In this document: positions 12,456 to 12,460 of the stretch, piece by piece
Position numbering within the stretch: position 1 is the stretch's first letter
Layout: the number at the start of each line of letters is the position of its first letter
DNA from: an uncultured Blautia sp.
Lineage (GTDB): Bacteria > Bacillota > Clostridia > Lachnospirales > Lachnospiraceae
Direction of reading: 5' to 3'
Assembly (NCBI GenBank): GCA_900540785.1
Contig: UQHF01000042.1
Coordinates: 1-12,460, forward strand
DNA: 12,460 nt
Made by a program: the position numbers and the translations under genes
The notes under the pieces: generated by a model
Database searches by the model: none
Seen by the model: the letters and a program-made list of their open reading frames with translations, nothing else
What the model was told of the DNA's origin: nothing

Positions 12456-12460
12456 TTCCT

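Noticed and set aside
1..12460. CRISPR array, tRNA or rRNA genes, insertion sequences
   Set aside because: No regularly spaced repeats, cloverleaf-like sequence, rRNA segments or transposase were seen on either strand.

Overview
This window reads as low-GC Firmicutes DNA, most likely a gut Clostridia/Lachnospiraceae genome. That is inferred from protein character (a dual-ATPase ECF transporter with an MptD/Trep_Strep-like S component, a DUF6040-like coiled-coil protein, a MobC/MOBP relaxase pair), strong AGGAGG-type ribosome sites and A+T-rich spacers; no rRNA or marker gene is present to prove it.

Left part (1-5368) is chromosomal-type cargo around a nutrient-uptake locus. A TetR-family regulator runs off the left edge. 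Its promoter overlaps a perfect 36-bp palindrome, a probable auto-operator. Behind it lie two decayed genes: an alpha/beta-hydrolase remnant with an in-frame TAG, and a small 71-codon gene whose only visible lesion is a TGA at codon 10. An intact ECF transporter operon follows on the minus strand in the order S, T, fused dual ATPase, with a 1-nt overlap between S and T. It is divergent from an AraC-family regulator that has a near-consensus promoter. Convergent with and overlapping the AraC stop is a C-terminal scrap of an ABC exporter with a one-base frameshift, so an export partner of this locus has been lost.

Right part (5399-12460) is a mobilisable, plasmid-like element, mostly transcribed on the minus strand: a P4/D5-type replication helicase-primase, a ParM-like actin ATPase overlapping a ParR-like adaptor, a divergent XRE regulator/small membrane protein module with two 17-bp operators, a 757-nt non-coding stretch, MobC, a MOBP-type relaxase, and a coiled-coil/multi-TM protein. 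The last gene begins inside the relaxase gene and overlaps it for 449 nt in another frame with its own strong Shine-Dalgarno. No integrase or type IV coupling protein is visible. The mobile part abuts the ABC remnant within about 30 bp, suggesting a deletion or insertion junction.

The least explained part is 7690-8125: a candidate oriT followed by a G+C-rich chain of nested inverted repeats, including a possible three-way junction at 7841-7908. It could be an extended transfer or single-strand origin, or a structured leader RNA of the mob operon. All identifications are by eye from motifs; no database search was run.
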